A stretch of DNA of 64,000 bases from Brienomyrus brachyistius (GCF_023856365.1 NC_064541.1:25646214-25710213); one strand, 5' to 3'. Positions 1-12,410 are shown, numbered from the stretch's first letter. Notes: generated from the letters alone by a model not told the origin. Program-made: numbers and translations.

Positions 1-1265
1 TCCTCCCAGCTCCTGCAGCAAAAGCATGGACATTCTGAGGACTGGATTGGGAAACACTGGCCTAATGGAGGGTGAACGACCCTGCAGGAGACCACAATTT
101 CACACACACAGCACATGACAAAGACCCACACACGTCTGGACCCCCCCCCCAACCCCACCACTGCCACTACCTCCACTGGGATGGTAAGATAGGTGCCCAC
201 AATGGAGCTGTTTGCACCAACTCCCTCCAGACATGGTCATGAGCAACACGACAGAGGAACAGAGATGTGGAGACGAGGCTGAGGGATATATCTGCACCCC
301 TGAATCCGGTAGCCATTGTGTAACAGTGGTAACCTTCTGGACAGAAACACCTTCTGCTCCACACCAGCATCTGGAGTTCAGCTCCGTCTCACTACCTGGT
401 GCCAGACTGGTTTGAAATGCATCCCAAATGTTTATAAAAAGGGTTGATTTGTCCGCGCTGTGGGGAGTTTTGGCGGGACCAGTGTGAGTTCTCAGGTGAC
501 TCGCGCTCTCTGCTGTGCTGAGAGCTGAATCCCTACAGCTGGTGCCTCTGTATCCTCTAAGGAAGTAACACATTTGGGAAATGTGTGTTCAGGGGAGCAG
601 CACAGCTCCAAGTATTCATCGATGAAGAAAGGAGGCAGGAGAAGTAATGAGGTGAGGGATTTTCCAGAAGGTTCCAACAGGTGGAGTGGGGTAGCCTTCA
701 TCTGACCAGTCTCACACTGGCATCCACGCTGACATGTGGCTAAAAAGCTTCCACCACAGATATCAGGGGCACTGTAACCCTAACCGCACCAGCACTGCAA
801 ATCTCCAAATGAGCAAACAGATAGAGGAAATTTCATTATTCATGCTCTGATGTTGTTTAAGCCAAGATTATTGACAGTTTATTGACAGATGTGAGCCTTT
901 GACCTTTCTGCTGCTGGTCCATTTCCTATTAAAATCACTTCAGAGGAACAAGCCATTCAGAGTTAAATAAATACATAGTAACAGCCAATCAAATTGAAAA
1001 CTGAAGTAACAGTCAAAAAGAGTAAAAGTCAAATCCGAGTAATGACCTGTCAGAGCAGATACCTCTCAGAAAAATGGCCATTGACAGTAACAGCTAGATA
1101 AGACGCAAAGTAAATAACTAGAATTGCCATCCATTGCATTGACTCAGTTATGTGGCAGAAAACCAACCACAGCTCACCCAGCGTGGCAGCGCCGAGAGTC
1201 ACGTCTCCCCTGGGCCTTGCATCTCATTACTTATTCACCTCACACCTTCTGCTGACCAGCAGCTA
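1..1265. other. Intergenic DNA, no gene seen
   Basis: I see no convincing exon, RNA gene or complete mobile element here. Open frames are short and lack recognisable motifs or splice signals. A short poly-C run lies near 140. The stretch is best treated as non-coding. Confidence 0.5.
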
Positions 1266-1271
1266 AAGGCT

Positions 1272-1835
1272 GTCACAGGACCGAACCCGCCGGCCTGCAG
1301 TCACAGGAAACGCCACCGGCCTACAGTCACAGGACGAAGCCGCCGGCCTGCAGTCACAAGAAACGCCACCGGCCTGCAGTCACAGGGCAAAGCCACCGGC
1401 CTGCAGTCACAGGACCGAACCCGCCGGCCTGCAGTCACATGGAAACACCGCTGGCCTGCGGTTACAGGACCAAACTCGCCAGCCTGCAGTCACAGGAAAT
1501 GCCACTGGCCTGCAGTCACAGGACGAAGCCGCCGGCCTGCAGTCACAGGAAATGCCACCGGCCTGCAGTCACAGGACAAATCCGCCGGCCTGCAGTCACA
1601 GGAAACGCCACCGGCCTGCAGTCACAGGGCCGAACCCGCCGGCCTGCAGTCACATGGAAACACCGCTGGCCTGCGGTTACAGGACCAAACTCGCCAGCCT
1701 GCAGTCACAGGAAACGCCGCCGGCCTGCAGTCACAGGACAAAGCTGCCGGCCTGCAGTCACAGGAAACGCCACCGGCCGGCAGTCACAGGACGAAGCCGC
1801 CGGCCTGCAGTCACAGGAAACGCCATCGGGCCTCC
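1272..1835. repeat. 27-bp minisatellite (about 21 units)
   Basis: Units of 26-28 bp, each carrying GGCCTGCAGTCACAGG followed by a variable stretch such as AAACGCCACC or ACGAAGCCGCC, run head to tail. Unit length varies, so several frames stay open by chance, giving apparent proteins of up to 239 residues. A higher-order pattern is present: the block with a CATGGAAACACCGCTGG variant occurs twice, near 1437 and 1652, which suggests duplication of multi-unit blocks. I see no sign that it is translated. Confidence 0.9.
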
Positions 1836-1839
1836 GTGT

Positions 1840-4200
1840 CCCCATCTGCTCTTGAGATGAAATTAGACTGAACCCCAGATCCTGGAGAGGGCTGAGCTGC
1901 AGTAACACCATTTGCTGTTTGGTGTGTATATTCTGTTTACCAGTTATTCCCATAAACTACACAAATAAAGATGGATCCCTGCTTCCACTTCATCTAGCGG
2001 TATGTTTTATCACGCCAGGGGTCGGACACAGCATGTGCACTTCGGCAAAGAAAATGTATATCGCTTCTGTTCAAAAGTGCAGACAGTCAGGTGGACCTTC
2101 CCAAGGATGTGCGGATAATGACTGACAAGCCCAAGAGCAGTGGGGCTTTAATGCCATACCGACACGGCCCAGCCTGGGATAGTTCTGGGGAAACTGCTAG
2201 TTAGTATTACAGAACTGTCAGCCACGAATGGAGAGGAGTTTACCAGCAAAGAACTAGATGCCGACTTCGGTCAGCTGGCTGGTGTGAGGCTTTCAGTTCA
2301 AGACAAACCTGGGCTTGCATGCACATACATTTACATGGATGGAACAGTTTTATTACCTTGTAAATAGTCTGTAGGGTTTGCAAACTACCCCAATGGTTTT
2401 GGTGTAGATAACTTTAGGATTATAATGGAATAATACAGATTTCTTGCGTGAGAGTGAGAGTCTGAAATCGCGAGTGTCACACCAGATGCATGAGAGTTGC
2501 CTACCCTGCAGATGTACCATTTACACCATAGTGAAAACAAAACGTGAGCTGCGGACATAACGGGATGTAATGGGATTACGACTGAATCTAGGAAGCCTCT
2601 CTCAGCACTTCCAATGGGCAGGAACAATAACACTTACAGGTCTACAACATGCGTGCCGCGTGCTTTCCGAGTTACGTAATTAAGGTACTTAGAATCTTCT
2701 TTGATGTGAAGCGAGCTGGAGTGTATGTATTGTTTTACTTACGTTCATTTTTCTTATTATACAATATTTGGGGAAGGTCGGAGTAACTTCATGTGCATGT
2801 AATCTATCCCATTTCTATTGTTTCATAAAGGTGTTTTCTTTTTTTTACTGTATTTCATGTGAAGGAGGTAATGCAGATTGTCAGCGAGCTCTCATTTAAA
2901 TCCCATGATGAAGAAAACTGCGTACCGAAATGAAACGAGCCCTCCTCACGCCAGATGTGGCTGCAACAGCAGCTGATAGGATCAATAAAGTAATATAACT
3001 AATCAAAGGCACATCCTTACATCCCGGCTCCAGGCAATGTCCCCTTAATCTGAGCGCAAAGTTAAACAGTGCAATGCTAATGCGACTTGTTCGCCCCCTT
3101 TTGGTGATGGAAGGAACCATCGGCCCTTTTCTCACGAGCCCGCCGTTTCCACACACGCGCAGCAAAGCAGCCCGAATCTGGCCACGAGGTAATAAAATCC
3201 TTCGACCGGAGCAAAGAATAATGTATGAAACTAGAACAACGTGTCTGTCAAGCAAAGAAATTGAGAAATTGAGATTGGGCAGCTGGTACAGGCACGCTTA
3301 ATTTCTGATAGTTACGTGTCCTGAACTAAAAACTTTTTCTGTTTTCCGCAAAGCTGACTGTATTCATTCTTCTGTTAAATCACCGAAGAGACTTGGAATT
3401 GGTATTTATAGTGGGAAATTATTTTCTCTGTTATCTCATTGAACATTGGCACCCTTGTTTATGCTAGAAAATGATTTTCTCCTCTTAGTTTAAACAGGTT
3501 TAGCATCCTTACAGTGAGTGATAAATGACTGTTTCCGTTGGCGTCAATACCTATTATGGTAAATCACTGTGTTATCTCAGAAGGACTTCGCATTCATAGT
3601 GCAAATTGCTGTTTTCGCCGTTAACTCACAGCGAATATGCAGTGGCGTTTTTCATTAAGGGATTTTCCTTACCCAACTTTGATTTAAAGGGACTAAATTT
3701 TCCCTGATTGACACGAAATTGATCTCAAACTACACCAAGCTCAAAGGTAGATTGATCGCGAATCATTTAACTATGTATTTGTTTATGTAATTTTCATGTG
3801 ATTACTATATAGCCAAAGAAACCCCACAATAAAGCTTCAAAACTGCGTTATGAATGATATATTTCCGTCTATTAGATCATACCCAGTTTATATTATTTTG
3901 TGGGAAACCACTTTAAAATCATCTTCTACTCTATAAAATCTCAACGAGCAGGTAAAGGGTGCCGTGTATTACGCGTGCGATTCAGCGTCAAGGAAATAAG
4001 CATTCAATAGTGTGTAATCTGCCAAAATAAAATGCTTTTATCAAAACGTTGCATTAACAACAAAATATCTGGATTTAATCCACAATGCATATTCAACATA
4101 ATCAGACACTTTTAAATTGTAATCATTTAAACTACTTACTAAGATGAACATTTGAAAAACGAATTTATACCTTCATTCAATCAATGACAGGAAGACAACC
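1840..4200. other. Intergenic AT-rich DNA, no gene seen
   Basis: No exon can be supported. A 119-codon minus-strand frame at 2896-3255 has no motif I recognise and no splice context. The 3300-4200 part is AT-rich with scattered stops in all frames. Confidence 0.45.
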
Positions 4201-4960
4201 TACTTTTTGTATATCTTTAGAGTAACGTGCGTAGTAATAGAAATAAACTCACCTTTCGTAAACATAAAATAATATTCCTGAGCCGGTATGACTGCTATAA
4301 CTTGCTTATTTAAAGGCTGGGATTTGAGTAAACGTGGGTTAGAAGGACGAATGCTCCAAGCAGAGAGCCCATGGTTATTCCATGGCTGCTGCCGCGGGGT
4401 AGCGAGCCCACCTGGAAGGTAGACGGAGTTCCGCTCACTCTCCTCTATTCGGACGACGACCAAGATCCTCAGGTTCCGCAAGCGCTTTCCTGCACTTTCC
4501 AGGGCTGCTTCTCCTAAAAGGGAAAAATCTGCCTTTGCCACGCTGCGACGGCGTCCTCTAGCGGCCGAATTCTGCGTCTCAGAAAATGGTGCGACTCCTA
4601 CACTCCCATAAGCACAATGTATACTGTAGAATCATCATTGGTTTGACCTGTGAGATCTTCAGACCAGAGAGTTGTTCACCAGCTTTTGGTACCTTTATAG
4701 AAAGGTATTTTTTGCCAGTTTCTTACTTAGTTGGTGTCTCCAGAATACAGAGGGTGAAGAAGTCCTTTTTAAATTAGGCTCAGAGAGACTGCTGGTGTTT
4801 TGTGGTTTTGCTGACTCACCTGAAAGACAGAGAAATAGTTTGGAAGGTGGACGGACAGAAGAGAAATGGGGAATAGGAGTTTAAGTCTTACCTTCGTATC
4901 AAACTCGGCCCACGAGCAGCTGGCACCCGCTGGTTTCCTGACTTCTGACTTCTTCAAGCT
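4200..4960. other. GC-richer stretch, possible unrecognised 5' exon
   Basis: Base composition rises locally around 4360-4600, with several CpG dinucleotides, inside AT-rich surroundings. A minus-strand frame of 113 codons (4200-4541) begins here but resembles nothing I know. It could be the promoter or first exon of a minus-strand gene lying to the left, or chance. The evidence is weak. Confidence 0.2.
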
Positions 4961-5166
4961 GGCCTGTTTTCAGATGTCCATTGAGTTGGAAACATTGCTG
5001 ATACATTGAACAGGAGAAAATAACCATGACCCATGAACATGAACCATGGGTTTATATTTACAGTAATCATCGCATGCTTATAAATACAAATTGTTCCCTG
5101 AAATTCTGCATAATCCCTGACGGTCTACTGGCTTGGCCGTAAACACCTCCAGATTTTCACTGGTGC

Positions 5167-5193
5167 GCTGCTGCTGCTGCTGCTGCTGCTGCT
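5167..5193. repeat. (CTG)n trinucleotide repeat
   Basis: About nine CTG triplets in a row. They would read as Leu on the plus strand or Gln on the minus strand in short frames. Neither frame has other support, so this is annotated as a microsatellite. Confidence 0.9.
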
Positions 5194-5710
5194 CCAGTGC
5201 AGTAATCAGGGCCCTGCAGTCATCCTGTCCCCCGGGAGAGACACTTACGTGGACCTGCAGCCCCCAGGGACAAGGCCAGGTAGCCCGCCATACCAATGGG
5301 AGTCTAATCATTCCACCGCAACCTCAATCAGACCTGGGCCAGGTAGGGTCCCAGGAACCCTTTTCCATTGTAACCCAGCAGCTACAGGAGGGTCTTCGCT
5401 GCGATTGACTGCAGCTGTGCCCCCATCGCATGCTGTTCCCGGTCACAGCACCACCAATCACACAGGCATAGAGTACCAACGGGTCGCTCCGGGAAGGTGT
5501 AGCGCTTGGCTCCCAGAGGTGTTCCCGGGCTCCTAGTGGGTTCTCTAGAACTCTTCCAGTTCCCTCTCAAGCTCTCCCAATCACATCCCCAATTCTGACC
5601 CCAGTGTTGTGTACAGATCAGCCATTATGGTTCTGATAAATGAAGAGACAGAGAACATTGTTTATTTAGCCACAAAGTAGCATTTATTTCACCTGTGCCT
5701 AACAATACAA

Positions 5711-5883
5711 TCACACACTGCCCACCACGGAGGTTGCCCCCAGTACCCACACCACACACACTGCCCACCACGGGGGTCGCCCCCAGTACCCACACCACAC
5801 ACACTGCCCACCACGGGGGTCGCCCCCAGTACCCACACCACACACACTGCCCACCACGGGGGTCTCCCCCAGTACCCACACAA
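5711..5883. repeat. 43-bp minisatellite, four units
   Basis: Four near-identical 43-bp units, each containing CACTGCCCACCACGGGGGTC. Because 43 is not a multiple of three, successive units shift frame, so the overlapping short open frames on both strands here are artefacts. Confidence 0.9.
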
Positions 5884-6045
5884 CACGGTGAGCACACACA
5901 CGCACACACACCCCTATTTACGACAATTAATGCCTCACATGACATTATTAGACTGCAAAATACCAACAAAAGACATGACAATTACACTGAAGTATTTACA
6001 CTACTTATATTCGCCTATACAGCTCCACCACGATGTGCTGCTCCA

Positions 6046-6080
6046 TGAATAGTCCCATGAATAGTCCCATGAATAGTCCC
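6046..6080. repeat. Short 12-bp tandem repeat (ATGAATAGTCCC)
   Basis: Three head-to-tail copies of ATGAATAGTCCC, directly upstream of a dispersed repeat. Confidence 0.8.
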
Positions 6081-6089
6081 GGCACTGTT

Positions 6090-6275
6090 CAGTTAATTTC
6101 TATTCAATTTTATCTGTGTGGCACATTTTCCCAACATTACATTGTCTCAAAGCGCTTTACAGCTTCCCCACCCAAAGCCCCAGTGCACAAGCCAGAGGGG
6201 ACAGTGTCAAGGAAAAGCTCCCTAGAAGGAAGAAACCTTGGGAGGGACCAGACTCAGAGGGGGAAGGAGGAAGTC
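6090..6275 (+). repeat. Teleost dispersed repeat copy
   Basis: The sequence reads ATTCAATTTTATCTGTGTGG, then a TCTCAAAGCGCTTTACA core and an AAACCTTGGGAGG segment. The same order of blocks recurs at 53335-53560 in this window. I recall this as a common interspersed repeat of fish genomes, but I do not assign it to a named family. Confidence 0.65.
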
Positions 6276-6299
6276 AAATGAGCAAGATGGCAAAGTCCC

Positions 6300-7008
6300 A
6301 GTTTTAATATTTGAGTCGCAAAGCAGGGCAGGAGTCACATTTAGACTTGCGTCCTTCGTGAATCATTATTTTTTTCCCCAAAGAATCACCACAGTGAATA
6401 TCATTTAACATTAAGTTTAACAACATAAAAAACATGTACAAGACATTGGAGAACCAAAAGGAATTCCGTCTCTGGTCACAATGCACGGAAACAGCAGATT
6501 ATAAACATGTAGCGGGGTGGGGGGCTGAACGGTTCCAAACACCATCGGGGGAGGGGCAGCCTGAGCTAAGCAAACAGCAGTCCCACCGCAGGCGCAGAGC
6601 CCAAACGCTGTAATCCGCGTATTCGGGGGGGTTTGTAACATCGCCGCATCTTCGGGGTTTAGCTACGCGAAGGTCTGTTAGCTTGAAGTCTTGCCTCCAA
6701 CAGGTGGGTCTGCTGGAACCCGGCGACATACGGAATGTCGCTACTGTATATGTTTTTAAACTGTCCCTCCAGATTTAAGGGGTGTGTCTTTTCAGGAATT
6801 ACTGCCTGTTATGTACTTGGGGTTAAGTTTGACTTTTTTCCACGCATCCCTGTTGCGTGTCCGGTGGTAAATCCTCTGTAGGCGGACCTTGTATCCGCAC
6901 ATGGGCTTTAGTTAATTAGTCATTACTGGTAGAGTAGACAGCTACTGTACGCAGTGCTTTTTTAAAACTTAACAGTAGTAATAAGAATTATCAAACATTC
7001 TTTCCTAG
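6300..7008 (+). promoter_or_regulatory. Likely promoter and 5' untranslated exon of upstream CMTM6-like gene
   Basis: A GC- and CpG-richer stretch around 6530-6730 lies just upstream of the first coding exon. A candidate donor (CAG/GTGGGT, exon end 6703) could end a non-coding first exon spliced to 7009. The same arrangement is seen in the downstream paralogue, where a CpG-rich exon ends at AAG/GTGGGT (13147) and the next exon also carries 7 nt of leader before ATG. The start site cannot be fixed without transcripts. Confidence 0.4.
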
Positions 7009-7015
7009 GTCAACC

Positions 7016-10000
7016 ATGGCAGCAGCGAATGCGGTTTATAACGTCACGACGGTGCAGGAGCCCAAGGCCGGAAAGTGGCTCATCGTGCCCTCGGAGTATC
7101 TGGATAAATGGCGCTTTGGCATTAAGGTGGCGGCCGTGGTGAGTGTCCCCCTTTATACTCACAGTCCACTGTAGGCTACTTCATAAAGGTTAATGCGCTA
7201 TATAATTATCCTCTTTCATTATTGTCTTTATATCGGCCAAAGTTGATATTGATTCATATTTTTCTTAAATGTACGACGTCTGTGTTCCAGTACGAATAAA
7301 GGAATTTCTATGTTCCCTGACAATATTGCATCTCGCGTATTATTCTTGTAACTTCCTGAACTGCCGATGAAGGTGAGATTGTCCAGGAATTATTACAAGG
7401 TTGGGGGACCTTGTTATCCTCCCCTTCTCTCTCTACTTTATTCCTACACGGCCTCATATGTGCCATTGAATTGTTAGTTTACATTCAGCATTCCTGATAA
7501 GTCTGCCCCATTTCATAGATTCAAACGAATAGTCATGATTTTGGGCTCAATAAAAAACAAAGCTTGTCTGTTAACAATGTAGTTTGAGCAAAGCTTTGGT
7601 GACCTTCCCTCAGCATGGGATGGCAAACGCTGTAAAATCGGCCTACTGATGCTGCCTGTCTCTGCTTCCTCCGGCGTTCCCTCGTTCTTGTCCTTCCAGC
7701 ATTGTGCTCCCTACTGTGCATCTTCCGAACTGTTCCAGAGCAGGTCTTCTTGTGAGGCAGGGCTCGCACTTCAGCTCCTCACGAACAGCAAGCTAAATGG
7801 TCCTTTATCTCTCTCCATTACCCTTATGCTCTCAGTGTGTTGAATGAACTGTTAAACTTCTGTCCCAGCACAGGTGGGGAGCAAAAGACGGGTCACCTAT
7901 CTCAAGAGGTGCATGATACCATCCAATATGATGCTAGCAGGGGTGACCTCTCCTAATGTGACCTTTGTCTCCTAGCTTTTCTCCCTGCTGGCCTTCATCC
8001 TGGCAGCGACAGTCTACCTGTGTTCCTCCTGCCCGGCACTCTACTTCTTTCAGTTCACCAGCTGTGCAGCCTTCCTCTTCACCGGCCTGCTTGTCTTTTT
8101 TCTCGCCACACCCTTCCACCGCAGGGTTGGCATCTCCGACTGGCCCATGCTGGTGAGTGAGCGGATTGCGGTGCTTGTGACACCCAGGTCATGTAACTTC
8201 CTTCAGCCTATCCTTAAGACTGATTCATACTTCTGCGTCAAATCAATGCCGTAAGTATGGCGGGGCCATGGATCCCGCGGCATGGCCTTCACCATACACT
8301 CTCAGAAAAGGGGTACGAACTTGTACTTTTGCTTGTCACTGGGGCCGAACCCTCGGGGCCAATTGTACCCTTAGCTGTAGGTAATTGTACTTTTTAAGGT
8401 ACAGAAATTGACTCTATCCCATTGATGGTACATTAATGCTGTTTGTACCTTTGGGATGATCCTCAGAGTCCCTTTCTGTACCTTAACAGGCACAATCATA
8501 AGGGCTGTACCCTTATGATTGTGCCTGTTAAGGTACAGAAATGGACTCAGAGGATCATCCCCAGTGACAAGCAAAGGTACAAATTTTCACATTTTTTTTT
8601 AAATGTAACTACATCTCTGTGACGCAGAACTATAATTGGTCCAGTGTACATCGCAAGTGTACTTCTGTTGCTGATTGAAACTGAAGCACTATTTATAACT
8701 AACATTAAATAGCCAGTTTCAGTTACCTCCCTTAATGTTATTCCTACATTAGTAAAAAATAAATAAAGAATACTATAGACACTAACTTTTAAAGGGACAG
8801 TGCATAAAATGTGACTCTGTAGTCGCTCAATGTTTTTCAAAATGTATCTGTGGGAAGTATAGAGTAGCTCACATATTACCAGGACTCGATAAACAGAGGC
8901 TTTATTAAATGTTTCGTTTCTTTATGTTTCATTTGCGTGATTTAACAGCTGAATGTATCGCAGGATGGGAAGACAGTAAGTGAAGCATCCAACTATATGT
9001 ACCACCTATTGTTTTGGAGGCGTAACAGCTGAGCGAAAGACACCAGGGCACAAGTATAAATGCTGGCAGCATCGTAAGCCACTTGTGCAGGTCACACCAT
9101 AGGCTCCATGCAGAAGATAAATCAGCCATTAACAAGCAACCCCTCCCACAGGACTTCTCATACACTGTGGCCATCGGCTTCCTCATCTTCCTTGCCTCTG
9201 CCGCCTTTGCCTCTGAACACAGATGGACTCTAGAGGTGCAAATGTCAGTGGTATGTCCTGTAGTCTAATAAGTAAAGTCTCACTGATCATTATGAATTCA
9301 TGATTGGATGATCATGCCATTTATGAACTGTATTCATGTATTATTCTGGATGTGATTTACATGTGGATGTGATCATGTGATTTACAGTTCCTTGCTCTGA
9401 GAATGAATACTCAAGCTAAAGAAGGAAGAGGTTAACAGACATTTATTTGTATGAGGCTCTAAACCTCAGATGCTGACAGTGGAAGAAAATTGAATTATTT
9501 CATAAATGCCACTGCCTGTTGAGGCTGAAGGGAGCGTGAGATCGACAGGCAGAACGGTGCAGCATCAGCAGATGCTGTACTGTTCTGTCGTGGTGAAGAG
9601 GGAGCTGAGCCGGAAGGCAAAGCTTTGGATTTACCAGTCGATCTACATTCCCACCCTCACCTGTGGTCAGAAGCTTTGGCTTGTGATCAAAAGAATGAGA
9701 TGGTGGATACAATCGGCCAAAATGAGCTTCCTCCGCAAGGTGCCTGGGCTCAGCCTGGAGACAGGGTGAGGAGCTCAGATATTCAGCAGGAGCTTACGGT
9801 AGAGCCACTGCTCCTCCGCATTAAAAGGAGTCAGTTGAAGTGGTTCGGACATCTATGTAGGATGCCTCCTGGGGAGGTGTTTCGGGGATGTCCAACCGGG
9901 AGGAGGCCCAGGGCAGAACCAGGACACGCTAGAGAGATTATATCTCTTGGCCTGATCCCTGTGAAGTAGATCTTCATCCTGTGACCGATAATTCAGGCTT

Positions 10001-10197
10001 GCATATTATGAATACTCTCTAAAGTGAGTGTGTGTGTTTTTTAGGCATTTGGGTTCATAGCTTGTGTCCTGTTTCTGGTGGATGCCGTGATTTTTGTGAA
10101 GATCAAGGGATGGCCGTGTCACTCAAAGCCCCGGGCACCGCCGGAGCAGAGCGAGACCCCCGAAGCGGAGAAGCTCACTGTCCACAGTGAGGAATAG
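7016..10197 (+). CDS. cmtm6-like: CMTM6-like MARVEL membrane protein, upstream copy (4 exons)
   Basis: Coding exons are 7016-7138, 7976-8152, 9152-9250 and 10045-10197, all joined in phase 0 with GT-AG borders, giving 183 residues, the same as the human CMTM6 length I recall. Four hydrophobic segments lie at about residues 36-56, 63-88, 103-121 and 134-155, as in a MARVEL tetraspan protein. Family signatures are LYFFQFTSCAAFLF in exon 2 and AFGFIA...LFLVDAV in exon 4. CMTM6 in mammals stabilises PD-L1 at the plasma membrane and in recycling endosomes; for this fish copy that role is only inference. The conserved acidic EEV motif after TM1, kept in the downstream copy, is replaced here (FILAATVYL). 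The start is chosen because both paralogues begin at the same ATG within AANAVYN/ESNAVYN. Other CMTM members or PLP2 are less likely. Confidence 0.85.
8285..8590. mobile_element. Fold-back (long inverted-repeat) element in intron 2
   Basis: Two arms of about 50 bp centred near 8500 are almost perfectly complementary; the inner arms contain ACCTTAACAGGCACAATCAT and its complement. The outer parts also pair: TTGCTTGTCACTGGGG at about 8331 and CCCCAGTGACAAGCAA at about 8559. No coding capacity is seen. It resembles small non-autonomous fold-back elements of fish, but the family is not assigned. Confidence 0.7.
9500..9970 (+). mobile_element. LINE (non-LTR) 3'-end relic in intron 3
   Basis: Two overlapping frames (9506-9769 and 9625-9969) together read like the C-terminal tail of a fish non-LTR reverse transcriptase. 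Signatures are YIPTLTCG, SLETGVRSSDIQQELTVEPL, LKWFGHLCRMPPGEVFRGCPTGRRPRAEPG. The same tail occurs on the minus strand at 32452-32800, 36150-36420 and 54690-55000. It is 5'-truncated and frame-shifted, so inactive. Confidence 0.75.
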
Positions 10198-10389
10198 GAT
10201 TTCGCGGCCTGGGTTACCTGGGTTACACCCTCTTCTGTCCTTCATGCCCCCCCCACCGCCCTGCTTTGCTTCTAGTATTTCAGAAATCAGGGAGCAAGCC
10301 TTCAGCTGAAGCCTTCAATTCAATTGCCCCCCATTGTTGTTTTTGGTTGGTGGTTCTTGCTGACAGCTGTGTCACCAATTGCCTCCTGT

Positions 10390-12085
10390 AAAACTTGCTG
10401 GAATGGATGGGTCTGCTTTTCTGTTCCTCAGTGGGTCACATGGTAACATGCATGGGTCTGTTTTTCCGTCCCGTACTGGGTTGCATGGTAACATGCGTGG
10501 GTCTGCTTTTCTGTCCCGCAGTGGGTCACATGGTAACATGCGTGGGTCTGCTTTTCCGTCCCGCAGTGGGTCACATGGTAACATGCGTGGGTCTGCTTTT
10601 CCGTCCCGCAGTGGGTCACATGGTAACATGCGTGGGTCTGCTTTTCTGTCCCGCAGTGGGTCACATGGTAACATGCGTGGGTCTGTTTTTCCGTCCCGTA
10701 CAGGGTTGCATGGTAACATGCGTGGGTCTGCTTTTCCGTCCCGCAGTGGGTCACATGGTAACATGCATGGGTCTGCTTTTCTGTCCCACAGATGGTCACA
10801 TGGTAACATGCGTGGGTCTGCTTTTCCATCCCGTAGTGGGTTGCATGGTAACATGCGTGGGTCTGCTTTTCCGTCCTGCACTGGGTCACATGATAACATG
10901 CGTGGGTCTGCTTTTCCGTCCCGCAGTGGGTCACATGGTAACATGCATGGGTCTGCTTTTCCGTCCCGCAGTGGGTCACATAGTAACATGCGTGGGTCTG
11001 CTTTTCTGTCCCGCAGATGGTCACATGGTAACATGCATGGGTCTGCTTTTCTGTCCCACAGATGGTCACATGGTAACATGCGTGGGTCTGCTTTTCCGTC
11101 CCGCAGTGGGTCACATGGTAACATGCGTGGGTCTGCTTTTCCGTCCCGCAGTGGGTCACATAGTAACATGCGTGGGTCTGCTTTTCCGTCCCGTAGTGGG
11201 TCACATGGTAACATGCGTGGGTCTGCTTTTCCGTCCCGTAGTGGGTTGCATGGTGACATGCATGGGTCTGCTTTTCCGTCCTGCAGTGGGTCACATGGTA
11301 ACATGCGTGGGTCTACTTTTCCGTCCCGCAGTGGGTCACATGGTAACATGCGTGGGTCTGCTTTTCCGTCCCGCAGTGGGTCACATGGTAACATGCGTGG
11401 GTCTGCTTTTCCGTCCCGCAGTGGGTCACATGGTAACATGCGTGGGTCTGCTTTTCCGTCCCGCAGTGGGTCACATGGTAACATGCGTGGGTCTGCTTTT
11501 CCATCCCGTAGTGGGTCACATAGTAACATGCGTGGGTCTGCTTTTCCGTCCCGCAGTGGGTCATATGGTAACATGCGTGGGTCTGCTTTTCCGTCCCGCA
11601 GTGGGTCACATGGTAACATGCGTGGGTCTGCTTTTCCGTCCCGCAGTGGGTCACATGGTAACATGCGTGGGTCTGCTTTTCCGTCCCGCAGTGGGTCACA
11701 TGGTAACATGCGTGGGTCTGCTTTTCCGTCCCGCAGTGGGTCACATGGTAACATGCGTGGGTCTGCTTTTCCGTCCCGTAGTGGGTCACATGGTAACATG
11801 CGTGGGTCTGCTTTTCCGTCCCGCAGTGGGTCACATGGTAACATGCGTGGGTCTGCTTTTCCGTCCCGCAGTGGGTCACATGGTAACATGCGTGGGTCTG
11901 CTTTTCCGTCCCGTAGTGGGTCACATGGTAACATGCGTGGGTCTGCTTTTCCGTCCCGTAATGGGTTGCATGGTGACATGCATGGGTCTGCTTTTCCGTC
12001 CTGCAGTGGGTCACATGGTGACATGCGTGGGTCTGCTATTCCATCCTGCAGTGGGTTGCATGCTGACATGCATGCAGTTATTCTT
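10390..12085. repeat. 45-bp minisatellite, about 37 units
   Basis: A 45-bp unit (core GGTCACATGGTAACATGCGT, then GGGTCTGCTTTTCCGTCCCGCA) repeats for about 1.7 kb with few mismatches. Since 45 is divisible by three and the unit has no stops in several frames, open frames of 569-580 codons exist on both strands; these are by-products of periodicity. It starts about 190 bp after the stop of the upstream CMTM6-like gene and no earlier AATAAA is visible, so it may lie in the 3' untranslated region (inference). Confidence 0.95.
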
Positions 12086-12404
12086 CTGTTTTTTGTACAA
12101 TTGATATAAATCATTTTTTTAAGAGATTACGTTGTATTCCAGGCTTCACGCCATTGCTATCTGCACGTCTATCCCAAGATGCAATCCACAATGCATAACA
12201 GTACAGGAATATAAAGACTCAGTCAGTGGTTTCCTGACAATAGTTACGAATCAACATCCCAAACTTCTTGCCAAACTCCGTTTTTGGACTAAAGTTTGCA
12301 TTATTACCATATATTGCTTATGTGCCAAATATTTCAGACAGTAGTCACTAATGTTGTATTCTGTTTCATGCATCTGTAATTAATCATTACGGAACTTAAA
12401 AGAT

Positions 12405-12410
12405 AATAAA
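12405..12410 (+). terminator. Candidate polyadenylation signal AATAAA
   Basis: First AATAAA downstream of the stop at 10197, followed by a T-rich stretch. If it is used, the transcript of the upstream CMTM6-like gene would include the 45-bp minisatellite. Transcript data would be needed to confirm. Confidence 0.4.

Noticed and set aside
1152..1871. 239-codon repetitive protein
   Set aside because: Lies on a minisatellite of variable 26-28 bp unit; several overlapping frames are equally open.
2896..3301. 119-codon minus-strand frame and 75-codon plus-strand frame
   Set aside because: No recognised motif, no splice context, mutually overlapping.
5078..5570. Poly-Gln protein or gag-like gene on the minus strand
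   Set aside because: Only a CTG repeat and short neighbouring frames are present; no retroelement motif could be identified.
5625..6048. Repetitive short proteins on both strands
   Set aside because: Produced by the 43-bp minisatellite; no start, splice or motif support.
10390..12085. CRISPR-like repeat array
   Set aside because: Units are directly adjacent with no unique spacers, and the genome is eukaryotic.
10372..12114. Open frames of 569-580 codons on both strands
   Set aside because: They follow from a stop-free 45-bp tandem repeat whose period is a multiple of three; equal openness on both strands and no splice or domain support argue against coding.
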